Shown here one piece after another: positions 1 to 9,647 of a stretch of 57,322 nt of DNA; position 1 is the stretch's first letter; each line of letters opens with the position of its first letter. Below the pieces are notes generated by a model. That model worked only from the letters and a program-made list of their open reading frames with translations, had not been told where the DNA came from and searched no databases. Position numbers and translations under genes: made by a program. Source of the stretch: an uncultured Clostridia bacterium (lineage in GTDB: Bacteria > Bacillota > Clostridia > TANB77 > CAG-508); NCBI GenBank assembly GCA_944388605.1, contig CALXJJ010000009.1, positions 1-57,322 of the forward strand. Reading direction: 5' to 3'.

Positions 1-28
1 TAGATAGGTAGAATTTTGTTGCAAGACT

Positions 29-59
29 AAATTCTAGTTTTAGACTAAATCTAGAATTT
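29..59. repeat. Inverted repeat upstream of the HD gene
   Basis: Perfect 9-bp arms AAATTCTAG (29-37) and CTAGAATTT (51-59) flank a 13-nt loop and are bracketed by two TTGCAA hexamers (19-24 and 64-69). There is no following T-run, so this could be a leader hairpin, an operator or the end of an upstream transcript. No gene was seen in bases 1-152. Confidence 0.4.
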
Positions 60-152
60 AATTTTGCAATTAAATAAAATAATAAAATTTTATGAAAATA
101 GGTTGAAGTTTTTTGAAAATTATTATAAAATCTTAACAGCGGAGGTAAACAT

Positions 153-812
153 ATGATAACTTTGGAAGATGTGAAGAAAAATGAGGAATTGCAAGAATTA
201 ATAGCAAGTTCTCAAAAACAACTTAATGCACTTGGTTATACAGAACATTCAATAAGACATATTTCAATTGTTTCTGAGAGAGCGGGAAGAGTGTTAGAAA
301 TTTTGGGATATGATAAAAATAGAATAGAACTTGCCAAAATTTCTGGTTATATGCATGATATAGGAAATTGTGTTAATAGAGTGGATCATGCACATAGTGG
401 TGCTATTATGGCATATCAAATATTAAAAGATATGGGAATGGATATAAAAAGTAGAACTGAAATTATGATGGCAATAGGGAACCATGATGAAAATACAGGA
501 ACAGCTGTAAGTGATATATCAGCTGCCCTAATTTTAGCTGATAAATCAGATGTACATAGGGATAGAGTTGTAAATACTAACATGTCTACATTTGATAAAC
601 ATGATAAAGTAAATTATGCAGTGACTAAAGCAAATTTTATTATAAATAAAGAAGAAAGAAAAGCAATATTAGATTTAACAATAGATACGAGTATTTGTCC
701 AGTATTAGATTATTTTGAAATATTTATGGAAAGAACAATGATGAGTAAACATGCAGCAAAATACTTAAAGATTTGGTTTGAGTTAATTATTAATGGAACA
801 AAGTTGTTGTGA
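153..812 (+). CDS. HD-domain phosphohydrolase-like protein
   Basis: A 219-residue soluble protein with the HD-superfamily metal-binding pattern: H36, the HD pair H68-D69 within YMHDIGN, H79/H81, the NHDE stretch near residue 110, and a later aspartate in LILADKSD. These residues normally bind a divalent metal for phosphomonoester or phosphodiester hydrolysis of nucleotides, but the substrate cannot be read from the sequence. The ATG follows a strong GGAGG (141-145) with 7-nt spacing. The gene stands just upstream of secD/secF on the same strand with a 58-bp gap, so co-transcription is possible. The family assignment is good; the role is unknown. Confidence 0.8.
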   Translation: MITLEDVKKNEELQELIASSQKQLNALGYTEHSIRHISIVSERAGRVLEILGYDKNRIELAKISGYMHDIGNCVNRVDHAHSGAIMAYQILKDMGMDIKSRTEIMMAIGNHDENTGTAVSDISAALILADKSDVHRDRVVNTNMSTFDKHDKVNYAVTKANFIINKEERKAILDLTIDTSICPVLDYFEIFMERTMMSKHAAKYLKIWFELIINGTKLL

Positions 813-870
813 ATTAATATATTATAAAAATAAAAAATCTAGTAATTAAAAGAAAGGAAAGTGTAAAAAA

Positions 871-2241
871 ATGAAGAAAAGCTTAAAAATTACATTTATA
901 ATTTTTGTAATTGTTTTAATTTCATGTATATCATTTGTAGGAATATATGTACAAAATAAAGGGAAATTTGAAAATATTATAAGAGATTATCAATTAGGAA
1001 GTGGGTTGACAGGTTCAAGACATATAACATATAAAATAGATGATACTGTAAATGATACAGTTTATGATGCAGAAGGTAATGTGATTGAAGATACAGAAGA
1101 AAATAGAGCTTTAGAGGGAGCTAGAGTTGAGAGTATAGCAGTAAATCCTCAAGAAGTTCTAACTGAGGAAAATTATGAAAAATGTAAAGATATTATACAA
1201 AATCGTTTAGAATTAATGGGAGTACCATATTATTCAATTAGTTTGAATAAAGAGAACGGAGATATAAGTATTGAACTTCCAGAAGATACTAATACAGATG
1301 TTACATCACAATATTTAAAATATACAGGTGAATTTAAAATTACAGATAGTGAAGATGAAAATAATGTATTATTAACAAATGATGATATAAAAGATGTAAA
1401 AGTAGGATATAGAACAGAAACAGAAGGAATAGTTGTTTACTTAAATATAGAATTTAACAAAGAAGGAAAAGAAAAATTATCAAATATAAGTAAAACATAT
1501 ATCAGTACAACTGATTCAGAAGGAAATCAAACAGAAAAAGAAATTTCAATGTATATTAATGGGACAGAATTTATGACAACATATTTTGGTACACCAATAG
1601 AAGATGGAATTTTACAATTACAAATGGGACAAGCTGGTAGTGACGAAGTATCTCAGTATTTATATGAAACATCAAATATTGCAGTCCTACTAAACTCTGG
1701 TAAATTACCAATACAATATGGCGAATTATCAGAAAATAGATATATTTATGCAGAAGAAAATACTAAATTAGACAATAAAATAATGCTAGGAATATGTATA
1801 GTGATAATAATTATTACATTTATAATATTAATTGTTAAATTTAAAATATCAGGAATATATACAATATTTGAAAATATAGGATTTATTGCTTTAACTTTAT
1901 TAGCTATTAGATATACAAATGTTGTATTAACAAGGGAAGGCATAATAGCATTGGGATTGTTATATATAATTAATTATATTATAACTTATAAATTAACTAA
2001 AGTTGCTAGACTGGATTTAGAGTACGATGATAAAAGTAAGAAATATTATAAGATTGCAAATGCTGAATATTTCAAATTACTTCCAATTTTAATAATTGCT
2101 GTTGTATTATGTTTTGCAAAAATAGAAGCATTATATAGCTTTGGAAATGTATTGTTCTGGGGAATAGTTATTAGTGTACTTACGAGTTACACAATACAAA
2201 AATGGTTAACAATTAACAAAAAGAAGGAAGTGAAACAATAG
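871..2241 (+). CDS. secD: SecD-like protein translocase subunit (degenerate)
   Basis: A 456-residue membrane protein. One TM segment (about 6-27) is followed by a large extracytoplasmic region and then about five TM segments (from about residue 302). It matches SecD in order: the IIRDYQLGSGLTGSRH start, which corresponds to the family DYxLGLDLxGG motif, the central INGTEFMTTYFGTPI segment, and NIAVLLNSGKLPIQY just before the TM block. SecD works with SecF to use ion motive force for late steps of Sec export. The D1-like motif is eroded (GSGLTGS) and the TM4 region lacks the usual conserved acidic and Asn residues, so coupling may be altered. It is followed at once by secF (stop then ATG). Confidence 0.8.
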   Translation: MKKSLKITFIIFVIVLISCISFVGIYVQNKGKFENIIRDYQLGSGLTGSRHITYKIDDTVNDTVYDAEGNVIEDTEENRALEGARVESIAVNPQEVLTEENYEKCKDIIQNRLELMGVPYYSISLNKENGDISIELPEDTNTDVTSQYLKYTGEFKITDSEDENNVLLTNDDIKDVKVGYRTETEGIVVYLNIEFNKEGKEKLSNISKTYISTTDSEGNQTEKEISMYINGTEFMTTYFGTPIEDGILQLQMGQAGSDEVSQYLYETSNIAVLLNSGKLPIQYGELSENRYIYAEENTKLDNKIMLGICIVIIIITFIILIVKFKISGIYTIFENIGFIALTLLAIRYTNVVLTREGIIALGLLYIINYIITYKLTKVARLDLEYDDKSKKYYKIANAEYFKLLPILIIAVVLCFAKIEALYSFGNVLFWGIVISVLTSYTIQKWLTINKKKEVKQ

Positions 2242-2874
2242 ATGAAAAATAAAAAAATAATTATTGGAATTTTATTATTATTAATAATAATAGCAGGAAT
2301 ATTAACAATTGTATTTGCAGGTTTTAAGTTTGATTTATATTATGGAGCAAGTAAAACAATAAGTATAAATATAGGTAAAGAATTTAATTCTGAAGAAATT
2401 AAGGAATTAGCAAAAGAAGTATTTGGAAAAGAAAAAGTAATAGTTCAAAAAGAAGAAATGTTCAAAGATATTGTAGCTATAACTGTAAAGGAAATTAATG
2501 ATGAGCAAATTGAACAATTACAACAAAAGATAAATGAAAAATATGGTTTGGAGTTAGATCTTACTCAAGAAAATGTAGATTATAATTCACATATTAGAGG
2601 AAGAGATATAATAAAACCATATATTTCACCAATACTTATGGCAACTTTATTTGTAGCAATATATATAGTTGTAAGAACTAGAAATTTATGGTCAGCAATA
2701 AAATATGTATTAATTCTTGGAATTACGGTTTTATTATATGCAAGTATTATTGCTATTACAAGAATACCAGTTAATATATATGTAGTACCAGTAGGATTAG
2801 TATTATTTATTTTAATAACTCTAATATATTTTAATATATTAGAAAAAAATTTAAAGAATAAAAGTGAAGATTAA
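2242..2874 (+). CDS. secF: SecF-like protein translocase subunit (short, degenerate)
   Basis: A 210-residue protein: N-terminal TM (about 5-27), a FDLYYGASKTISINIG segment that aligns with the SecF FxxDFxGG region, a soluble ferredoxin-like P1 domain, then about three TM segments. Typical SecF is about 290-310 residues with six TM segments, so this version is shortened, losing membrane helices at the C-terminus. It starts on the base after the secD stop, so the two are translationally coupled. Identification rests mainly on position after secD and on the N-terminal pattern. A convergent terminator follows. Confidence 0.7.
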   Translation: MKNKKIIIGILLLLIIIAGILTIVFAGFKFDLYYGASKTISINIGKEFNSEEIKELAKEVFGKEKVIVQKEEMFKDIVAITVKEINDEQIEQLQQKINEKYGLELDLTQENVDYNSHIRGRDIIKPYISPILMATLFVAIYIVVRTRNLWSAIKYVLILGITVLLYASIIAITRIPVNIYVVPVGLVLFILITLIYFNILEKNLKNKSED

Positions 2875-2911
2875 TGATTTGTTGTTATATATTATGAAAG
2901 TCATACTGAAG

Positions 2912-2944
2912 AAAAAGCAAATAATTTTACATTATTTGCTTTTT
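2912..2944. terminator. Bidirectional terminator between secF and ytxC
   Basis: Perfect 13-bp stem: AAAAAGCAAATAA (2912-2924) pairs with TTATTTGCTTTTT (2932-2944) across a 7-nt loop. A-run and T-run flanks serve both strands, as expected between convergent genes. The right arm includes the stop codon of the minus-strand gene. Confidence 0.85.
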
Positions 2945-3798
2945 GTAGTATATATATGTGTTTTTTTATTAAATTTATACATATTACAAATATTACAATC
3001 AGTACAAATTTTAATTCTTTCTTCAAAAATCAAATTTAAAGTATTAATAAATTCATCAGAAGAATCAATTAGATGAATTATTATTTCTTTAGGTAAAATA
3101 GTAAGCAAAGTATTTAAGGCATAATCATTAGATGAAAATGAAATATCAGATAAAAATTTGGCATCAAAAGTATCTTCTGATGGAATAATAATATTTCGAT
3201 TTGTATCTAATAAAATAGATTCACCATTTTGATAAACTAAATGAATTATTTGACCTGAAGATGCTTTTGAATTAATGTATAATTTTAAAAGATTAATGAA
3301 CTCAGTATATTCTTTTTCAACTATATATTGATTTACTGATAAATCTACTAATTGATCTAAATACCTATCATAATCTAATAATCTAAATTGTGAAAAACCA
3401 TCGATGATTAAACTATGATTTTCAGATATATATTTAAGACAAGAAGCCCAAACAAGTTCTTTTTTTTCATTTTGAATATTTAGATCATTATCTATAGTAT
3501 TCTTTAAAATAGTAAAAATTTTTTCTAATTCTAATTTATCAAAATAGAAATAGTTAGAATATAAAATTTTTCTATACTTGTTTTCTTCATAAAAAACAAG
3601 TATACATTTAGTTAATATATCGGATAATTTACTAAAGAATTCTGAAGAATTATCACCTTTGTAGTGAACGATTATATTTTCATATATTTTAAAACTATTA
3701 ATCGAATAAAATATATTATTCATATTCATGTTTTTAATATTTGTTAGTAGATAATCTATAATGTTTTTTTTATTTGTTTTGAAACAAAAATATTCCAT
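2932..3798 (-). CDS. ytxC: YtxC-family sporulation protein
   Basis: A 288-residue protein matching the YtxC-like family. Recognisable segments are the central DGFSQFRLLDYDRYLDQLVD stretch, VEKEYTEFINLLKLYI, the IIHLVYQNG/ILLDTN region, and the late LLTILPKEIIIHLID block. It ends with a cysteine-bearing tail (CTDCNICNMY) common in this family. YtxC is conserved in endospore formers but its biochemical role is unknown. The ATG follows AAAGGAGAATTATC. The gene is monocistronic and convergent with secF. Together with sigK it supports a spore-forming organism. Confidence 0.82.
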   Translation of the reverse strand: MEYFCFKTNKKNIIDYLLTNIKNMNMNNIFYSINSFKIYENIIVHYKGDNSSEFFSKLSDILTKCILVFYEENKYRKILYSNYFYFDKLELEKIFTILKNTIDNDLNIQNEKKELVWASCLKYISENHSLIIDGFSQFRLLDYDRYLDQLVDLSVNQYIVEKEYTEFINLLKLYINSKASSGQIIHLVYQNGESILLDTNRNIIIPSEDTFDAKFLSDISFSSNDYALNTLLTILPKEIIIHLIDSSDEFINTLNLIFEERIKICTDCNICNMYKFNKKTHIYTTKSK

Positions 3799-4146
3799 GA
3801 TAATTCTCCTTTCGTCGATAAATATATTATCTACTAAAATTGATTAATCTATACATATTTTATGCAAAAATATTTAAAGAGTTACAAAGAACAAATTGTA
3901 AAGTCTTAAAATTTATATTAATTTTAACTTTCCTCGTTAGCTTTTTAGTAAATTTGTTTCTAAGCCAATTTTACGAAGTCAAAATTGTGTGCAGTCGTTA
4001 GAGCATAGCGACTTTTATACAATAGGAAAGGATAACTTTCCTATTGTATAAATTAAAAAGAATCAGAAATTATAATGAATTCTTATTATATTAAAAGCAA
4101 TTTTGAGATGTTTTTTCATAAAAAAGAAAAAATGAGTAATAAATAC
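3799..4146. other. Intergenic region with repeat, no gene
   Basis: A 348-bp gap between the ytxC start and the GH57 stop. It holds the ytxC upstream region, one full copy of the dispersed hairpin repeat (about 3903-4050) and the GH57 terminator. No ORF with a ribosome binding site was seen. Confidence 0.6.
3903..4050. repeat. Dispersed intergenic repeat, copy A (full length)
   Basis: The block holds, in order, a TTAAAATTTATATTAATTTT segment, AGCTTTTTAGTAAATTTGTT, the inverted repeat AATTTTACGAAGTCAAAATT, GTTAGAGCATAGCGAC, and a perfect hairpin TACAATAGGAAAG-gata-ACTTTCCTATTGTA. Parts or all of this recur at about 9459, 23559, 27939, 29925 and, inverted, 50425. All copies are intergenic. Confidence 0.8.
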
Positions 4147-4151
4147 TCATT
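4120..4151 (-). terminator. Terminator of the GH57 gene
   Basis: Stem AATGAGTA (4131-4138) / TACTCATT (4144-4151) with a 5-nt loop. The A-run at 4120-4130 on the plus strand is the T-run after the stem on the minus strand. It overlaps the GH57 stop codon. Confidence 0.7.
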
Positions 4152-5748
4152 TAGAATATATTGTATAATCAATTTCAGGAAAAGCACAGTCTATTTTAGA
4201 AATTGAATGTAAAAAATCTTTATCTATATTATCTTTTTTTATTTGATTATATAATTTAGTAAATCTTCCTATATGATCTTTAATTCTTTTTTTAGCATAA
4301 TCTACCATTGTGCCATTTGTTATAATAAATAACCAATCACTACTTTGAGCAAGTAATAATTCTCTTGCACATTGATTTAAAGCAAATCTTTTTAAGCTAT
4401 TTTGGGCTTCATTTGGAAATAGATTAGCTAGTTCAACCATTCTATTCCCAGCAACATGTAAATGCTTATGTACATAGTCATTTGTAGGATTTAACCACAC
4501 CTCACTATATCCATTAGCTCCCCAACTAGAACGACAAGGAGTAGACATTTGAATAGAAGGAAAACGATCTATGTATTCACCTGGGGTAATTAGTTCAAAA
4601 TTACAGTTATCATAATAAATTTTTTTAAATAGTATATATAGCCAATAAGGTCCTTCATACCACCAGTGACCATAAAGTTCAGCATCATATGGACAAAGAA
4701 TAATAGGTGGAACATCCATAATAGATGATAGATTCTCAATTTGTGAAGTTCTACAATCTAAAAAATGACCAGCTTGTTTTTCAGCAGAATCTTTTGCCCA
4801 TTGAATGTTATAATAGTCTTTATCACAATCTTTACCTGTTATTCTAAAATATTTAAGTCCTGTATGTACGCGTACTCCATTAGAAGCAATATAAGGTTTT
4901 ATATAATCATATGGAGCATCATATCCAATATCTCTATAAAATTCTCTATAATTAAAATCACCAGGATATCCATTAATAGAACTCCAAACTTGTCTTGAAG
5001 ATTCTATGTCACGACCAAAAGCAACAACTCCACGAGGAGAGACTATTGGAGCAAATGTACCATAAACTGGAGTAGGATCTGCATATAATATTCCATGTGA
5101 TTCTGTAATTATATATTGTATACCAAATTCTCTTAAGTATTTGTCTGCTTCTGGAACATATCCACATTCAGGCAACCATATTCCACGAGGTTTTCTACCA
5201 AAATATTTTTCATAAGTTTGGACTCCAACTGCAATTTGAGCTTTAACAGCTAACTCATTCACATATAAAATAGGAAAATATCCATGTGTAGCTCCACAAG
5301 TAATAATTTCTAAAACACCAATATCTTGGAAATGTTTAAATCCTTCTATTAAATTACAATTGTATATATCTTTAAAAACATATAAATCATTTGAATATCT
5401 GTTAAAATAGTAATGAGCCAATTCATTTTCTCTAGGATTATTTTTGGTACGTTTAATTTCTTTTTCAGATAATTCAATATGTTTTTTTAAATATTTTATA
5501 TATCTTTTCTGTAATAGTTTATTATCTAACATATTTAAAAGAGGTGGAGTTAAAGACATTGTAATTTTAAAATTAACATGTTCATCTTCTAATTTTTTAA
5601 AATTCAATAATAAAGGGATATAAGTTTCTGAAATTGCTTCATATAGCCATTGTTCTTCCAAATAATCTTCACTTTCCGGATGGTGTATAAATGGTAAGTG
5701 AGCGTGTAAAACAAAGCTTACATATCCTTTAACTTGTTTCTTTTGCAT
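4147..5748 (-). CDS. GH57 glycoside hydrolase / 1,4-alpha-glucan branching enzyme-like protein
   Basis: A 533-residue cytosolic protein of the GH57/DUF1957 type. It has the N-terminal HAHLPF motif (H15, H17), a likely nucleophile E194 in RGIWLPECGY, and a likely acid/base D355 in CPYDAELYGHWW. GH57 enzymes of this kind transfer or cleave alpha-1,4-glucan and make alpha-1,6 branches in glycogen-like polymers. A start 33 codons upstream (5847) is open, but only the ATG at 5748 has a Shine-Dalgarno (GAAAGGAATG) and begins at the family N-terminus. It lies just downstream of a DUF4912 gene on the same strand, a recurrent pairing in Clostridia. Branching versus amylolytic activity cannot be decided here. 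Confidence 0.85.
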   Translation of the reverse strand: MQKKQVKGYVSFVLHAHLPFIHHPESEDYLEEQWLYEAISETYIPLLLNFKKLEDEHVNFKITMSLTPPLLNMLDNKLLQKRYIKYLKKHIELSEKEIKRTKNNPRENELAHYYFNRYSNDLYVFKDIYNCNLIEGFKHFQDIGVLEIITCGATHGYFPILYVNELAVKAQIAVGVQTYEKYFGRKPRGIWLPECGYVPEADKYLREFGIQYIITESHGILYADPTPVYGTFAPIVSPRGVVAFGRDIESSRQVWSSINGYPGDFNYREFYRDIGYDAPYDYIKPYIASNGVRVHTGLKYFRITGKDCDKDYYNIQWAKDSAEKQAGHFLDCRTSQIENLSSIMDVPPIILCPYDAELYGHWWYEGPYWLYILFKKIYYDNCNFELITPGEYIDRFPSIQMSTPCRSSWGANGYSEVWLNPTNDYVHKHLHVAGNRMVELANLFPNEAQNSLKRFALNQCARELLLAQSSDWLFIITNGTMVDYAKKRIKDHIGRFTKLYNQIKKDNIDKDFLHSISKIDCAFPEIDYTIYSK

Positions 5749-5858
5749 AATAATTTCATTCCTTTCTTTCTTGAATGTAAAAAATTTTACGCTTTTTTGA
5801 AAACTTAAATATTTACAGTTTAATATGTAGATAAAGAAAAGTTCCAAAAAAGCGAAAT

Positions 5859-6749
5859 TTATCTAAATGTAGATGTAGGATTATTAGAAGAAGGATTTTT
5901 TAAATCTAATTCTTGTTCCTTATACATCTTTTTATATAAATCATAAATATTGTAAATTTTACCAATTCTTTTCATAAATGAAAGAGAAGCTATATCTTTT
6001 GTAGTAATTTCATTATTTTTAACATTCATATAATAGATAGTATTGCCTAATTCTTCAAATAAAATATGATCATTTGGAGATTCAATTTCATTAGAAGATG
6101 TTATAGAAAGATAATTATTAGGAAATATAATTTCTGATGATCGAGAACGCCTTCCTAATTCTATGTGATACTTGCATTTACTATCAGGAACATGTATATA
6201 CCAATTATTAGCAAAATCATCAATAGGCACTTCAAAATGATAATTTTTACTAAGATTGTGAACAACCAAAACAGGATATGTTGAGTTAAAGAAATTTTTT
6301 CCATAGTTTGTTTCTAATAATTCCCTATCTTCTTTAGATATTTCCCAATATACAAAAAGAATTGTAGGAGTTTGTGCTAAAACTTTTATAACTGTTTGAT
6401 TATATGAATAAGGCAAATCATAGTATTCTATTAGGTTTGCAAATAATTTTGCTCTTTTTAATTTTGTTTTAATAGTTTTAACTACTCGTATAGTTTTAAG
6501 ATTTTTTTTGTTTTTCTTTGAAGGTACTTTTTTATTAAGTGTTTTTTTTGATGTAGTAGTTGTTTTCTTTACAGTAGATTTTTTATCTGTATTTTGTACT
6601 TTTTTGGCTACTTTGGAAGAAGTTTTTTGTGTTGTAGAAGTTCTAGTACTACTAGTCTTTTTAGTAGTTGTTTTAGATTTATTAGAAGTCTTTTTTACAT
6701 CCTTGTTTATATCAGAATTTTCTTCCTTAGTTTTTGCTTTTCTTGGCAT
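5859..6749 (-). CDS. DUF4912 protein with Lys/Thr/Ser-rich N-terminus
   Basis: A 296-residue protein. Residues 1 to about 105 are low-complexity, strongly basic (K, T, S repeats such as KKTTTTSKK) and probably disordered. Residues from about 108 form the DUF4912 domain: LPYSYNQTVIKVLAQTPT, ILFVYWEIS, a YPVLVVHNL strand and the NNWYIHVPD segment. The domain is of unknown function but is recurrently adjacent to GH57 glucan enzymes, so a role in polysaccharide handling is plausible. The ATG follows AAGGAGGAAGAAAA. No signal peptide is visible. The basic tail could bind nucleic acid or anionic polymers. Confidence 0.78.
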   Translation of the reverse strand: MPRKAKTKEENSDINKDVKKTSNKSKTTTKKTSSTRTSTTQKTSSKVAKKVQNTDKKSTVKKTTTTSKKTLNKKVPSKKNKKNLKTIRVVKTIKTKLKRAKLFANLIEYYDLPYSYNQTVIKVLAQTPTILFVYWEISKEDRELLETNYGKNFFNSTYPVLVVHNLSKNYHFEVPIDDFANNWYIHVPDSKCKYHIELGRRSRSSEIIFPNNYLSITSSNEIESPNDHILFEELGNTIYYMNVKNNEITTKDIASLSFMKRIGKIYNIYDLYKKMYKEQELDLKNPSSNNPTSTFR

Positions 6750-6903
6750 TTTTCTTCCTCCTTGGTATAAAAAATATCTACATATAATACTATATCAAAA
6801 ATTGACTTATTGCAAGAGATAAATGAAAAAAAATAAAAAAAATGTAACAAAAGAAAACACGTAACATAATATATATAAATTAATGTTAAAAGTGGAGGTT
6901 GGT

Positions 6904-8130
6904 ATGAAGAAAAAATTTATATCAGTATTATTATGTTTAATAATATTATGTGTTCCATATGTTGTAAATGCAATTACTCCTGCTTCAGACATTATTTATG
7001 AAGGAATAGATGTAAGTGGTTGGCAAGGGAATATAGATTTTAGGCAAGTAAAGGAAAGCGGAATAGATATTGTATATATAAAAGCAAGTCAAGGACAAAG
7101 AAAAAATGATTATTTAGAACAAAATTATGAAAAAGCAAAAGCAAATGGACTAAAAATTGGATATTATCATTATGTAACAGCAAGAACAGTAGAACAAGCT
7201 AAAATAGAAGCAACTTTTTTTGCTTCTGTAATATCAGGCAAAACTGTTGATTGTAAATTAGCAATGGATTTTGAAAGCTTTGGTAATTTATCAAATAGTC
7301 AAATTAACCAAATATCAAAAACTTTTTTAGAAACATTAGTAGAAATTACAGGAAAGGAAGCAATAATATATAGTAATACCTATAATGCAAGGACGGTCTT
7401 TAGTCAAGAACTTGCCAATAGATATGCTTTGTGGGTTGCACAATATGGAGTTAGTAGTCCAACAAATAATGGAAAATGGAATACATGGGTAGGATGGCAA
7501 TATTCAGATACTGGAACTATTCCAGGAATCAATGGATATGTGGATAGAAATAAATTTACAAAAGATATATTATTAAATACAAGTGAAGAAATACCAAATA
7601 TTACACCACCAGATGAAACAAACTCATACATTAATTATACAGTAAAAATGGGAGATACATTAAGTGAAATTGCATTAAGATATAATACAACAGTCAATAT
7701 TTTGACAAGTATAAATAATATATCAAATCCTAATCTGATTTATATTGGTCAAGTATTAAAAATACCATCAAATGGTGAGAGTAACAATGTAGTTGATGAA
7801 AATAATTATTGTTGTATTATAAATTATAAAATAAAAAGAGGAGATACTTTAAGTAGAATTGCTTCTAACAATAATACTACAGTTAGTACACTAGTAAGTT
7901 TAAATAATATATCAAATCCAAATTTGATATATGCAGGTAATATTATAAAAATACCATGTTCTAATTGTGAACACGAAGCAGGTCATGCAATATACACAGT
8001 AAAAAGAGGAGATACATTAAGTGAAATTGCATTAAAATATAATACAACAGTTAATGAATTAGTAGAGTGCAATCAAATATCAAATCCAAACTTGATATAT
8101 ATAGGTCAAAAAATAAAAATTAGATGTTAA
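6904..8130 (+). CDS. Secreted GH25 lysozyme with three LysM repeats
   Basis: A 408-residue exported muramidase. It has a signal peptide ([10 protein letters not shown]... to about VNA, residue 23), a GH25 domain (about 30-235) with D36 in GIDVSGWQG and the catalytic-site D122/E124 of AMDFES, then three LysM domains starting near residues 244, 308 and 363 ([20 protein letters not shown]). GH25 enzymes cleave MurNAc-GlcNAc linkages and LysM anchors the enzyme to peptidoglycan. The ATG at 6904 is chosen over one at 6883 because GGAGG sits 5 nt upstream. The first gene of a cluster of exported wall proteins; a terminator follows. Confidence 0.93.
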   Translation: MKKKFISVLLCLIILCVPYVVNAITPASDIIYEGIDVSGWQGNIDFRQVKESGIDIVYIKASQGQRKNDYLEQNYEKAKANGLKIGYYHYVTARTVEQAKIEATFFASVISGKTVDCKLAMDFESFGNLSNSQINQISKTFLETLVEITGKEAIIYSNTYNARTVFSQELANRYALWVAQYGVSSPTNNGKWNTWVGWQYSDTGTIPGINGYVDRNKFTKDILLNTSEEIPNITPPDETNSYINYTVKMGDTLSEIALRYNTTVNILTSINNISNPNLIYIGQVLKIPSNGESNNVVDENNYCCIINYKIKRGDTLSRIASNNNTTVSTLVSLNNISNPNLIYAGNIIKIPCSNCEHEAGHAIYTVKRGDTLSEIALKYNTTVNELVECNQISNPNLIYIGQKIKIRC

Positions 8131-8140
8131 TAGAATAAAA

Positions 8141-8184
8141 AAGAAAAAACTTCATACTTATAAAGTATAAAGTTTTTTCTTTTT
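8141..8184 (+). terminator. Terminator after the GH25 gene
   Basis: Stem AAGAAAAAACTT / AAGTTTTTTCTT enclosing a second pairing ATACTT / AAAGTAT, ending in a T-rich tract. It sits between the GH25 stop and the carboxypeptidase ribosome binding site. Confidence 0.75.
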
Positions 8185-8201
8185 GGGAGGAATGAGAATA
8201 T

Positions 8202-9449
8202 ATGTATAAAAAAGTCTTGAGCACATTTTTGTTATTTATTTTTTTAGGAATAAACATTAGTTATGGAATAGATGGAACAGAATTTATTTGGTCAACAGAT
8301 ACTATCCCTATTGTAGATACTGTTCAGACAAATAGTAGTAATAATGAAAAATTGGATGAAAATATAAGTACAGATTTGAATTTAGAGTCTGAAAGTGCTA
8401 TTCTTATAGAACAAAATAGTGGCAAAGTTTTATATGAGCATAATGCTCACGAAAAATTAAAGCCTGCTAGTGTAACCAAAATAATGAGTATATTACTTAT
8501 AATGGAAGCTATAGATTCAGGAAGAATATCTTATGAGGACAAAATACCATGTAGTGAAAATGCAAGTAGTATGGGAGGCTCTCAAATATGGCTTGATGTA
8601 AAAGAAACTTTAACTGTAGATGAGATGCTAAAAGCAATTTGTGTAGTATCTGCAAATGACTGTGTTGTTGCAATGGCTGAGTATCTTGAAGGAAGTGAAG
8701 AAGCATTTGTAGTTAAAATGAACGAAAAAGCCAAAGAATTAGGAATGAATGATACTACTTTTAAAAATTGTCACGGAATAGATGAAGATGGACACGAAAC
8801 TACTAGTTATGATATTGCTTTAATGTCAAAAGAGTTATTAATAAATCATCCTAATATTACGAAATATACTACAATTTGGATGGATACATTAAGAGATGGA
8901 AAATCTAGCTTAGTAAATACAAATAAACTAATTAGAAATTATGCAGGAGCTACAGGATTAAAAACAGGCTCTACATCTTTAGCTTTATATAATTTATCTG
9001 CAAGTGCTACAAGAGATGGATTATCTTTAATAGCAGTTATAATGAAAGCTCCTACAACAAAGATTAGATTTGAAGAAGCGGAAAAATTATTAGACTATGG
9101 ATTTGCTAATTATCAGTATAAAAATTTAACAACAAAAGGTATGATAGTAAAAGATGTAGAAGTGATAAAAGGAGTTAAACAGAAAGTTAATGTTATAGCA
9201 GAAAATGATATGGGATTATCAGTGAAAAAAGGAACAGATAAAGATATAGTACAAAGTGTAACAATTGAAGAAAATATAATTGCACCAATTAGTAAAGGAC
9301 AAAAATTAGGTGAAATAATATATACATTAGATGGAAGCGAAGTAGGAAGAGTTAATTTAATTGCAGAAGATGAAGTGAGTAAAATAACTTTTTTTAGTAT
9401 TGTTACACATGTATGTGAGAATTGGTTTAGTATGTTAAGGATAGAATAA
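8202..9449 (+). CDS. Serine-type D-Ala-D-Ala carboxypeptidase (PBP5/DacF family)
   Basis: A 415-residue exported S11 peptidase. Signal peptide (about 1-22), then all three catalytic motifs: S90-V-T-K93 within PASVTKIMS, S150-A-N152, and K254-T-G256. A beta-rich C-terminal domain follows, as in PBP5. A short hydrophobic/amphipathic tail (VTHVCENWFSMLRIE) may dock on the membrane. The family removes the terminal D-Ala of pentapeptides, limiting cross-linking; in sporulating Bacillota DacF-type enzymes also shape cortex or wall. The ATG follows GGGAGGAATG. No symbol is given because dacA, dacB and dacF cannot be separated by eye. Confidence 0.92.
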   Translation: MYKKVLSTFLLFIFLGINISYGIDGTEFIWSTDTIPIVDTVQTNSSNNEKLDENISTDLNLESESAILIEQNSGKVLYEHNAHEKLKPASVTKIMSILLIMEAIDSGRISYEDKIPCSENASSMGGSQIWLDVKETLTVDEMLKAICVVSANDCVVAMAEYLEGSEEAFVVKMNEKAKELGMNDTTFKNCHGIDEDGHETTSYDIALMSKELLINHPNITKYTTIWMDTLRDGKSSLVNTNKLIRNYAGATGLKTGSTSLALYNLSASATRDGLSLIAVIMKAPTTKIRFEEAEKLLDYGFANYQYKNLTTKGMIVKDVEVIKGVKQKVNVIAENDMGLSVKKGTDKDIVQSVTIEENIIAPISKGQKLGEIIYTLDGSEVGRVNLIAEDEVSKITFFSIVTHVCENWFSMLRIE

Positions 9450-9458
9450 ATTTAAAAA

Positions 9459-9640
9459 TCTTAAAATTTATACTATTTTTAAGTTTTATCTTTTGCTTTC
9501 TATTAAATTTATTTTGTGTGTAATGGATTTTATATATTAGGGAAAGTCAGTATGACTTTTCTAAATATATAAAATAGGATATTTTGGCTTTTATTAATTC
9601 TAGTGTAAGCAACTTTTATACAATGGAAAAGCGATTTCAA
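9459..9640. repeat. Decayed copy B of the dispersed intergenic repeat
   Basis: It shares CTTAAAATTTATACTATTTTTAA at its left end and GCAACTTTTATACAATGGAAAAG at its right with copy A, plus GGAAAGTCAGTATGACTTTTC, a small hairpin. The middle has diverged. It occupies nearly all of the 198-bp gap between two convergent genes. Confidence 0.45.
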
Positions 9641-9647
9641 TTGAAAG

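Noticed and set aside
7636..8130. Direct repeats that might be a CRISPR-like or tandem DNA array
   Set aside because: They are the coding repeats of three LysM domains.
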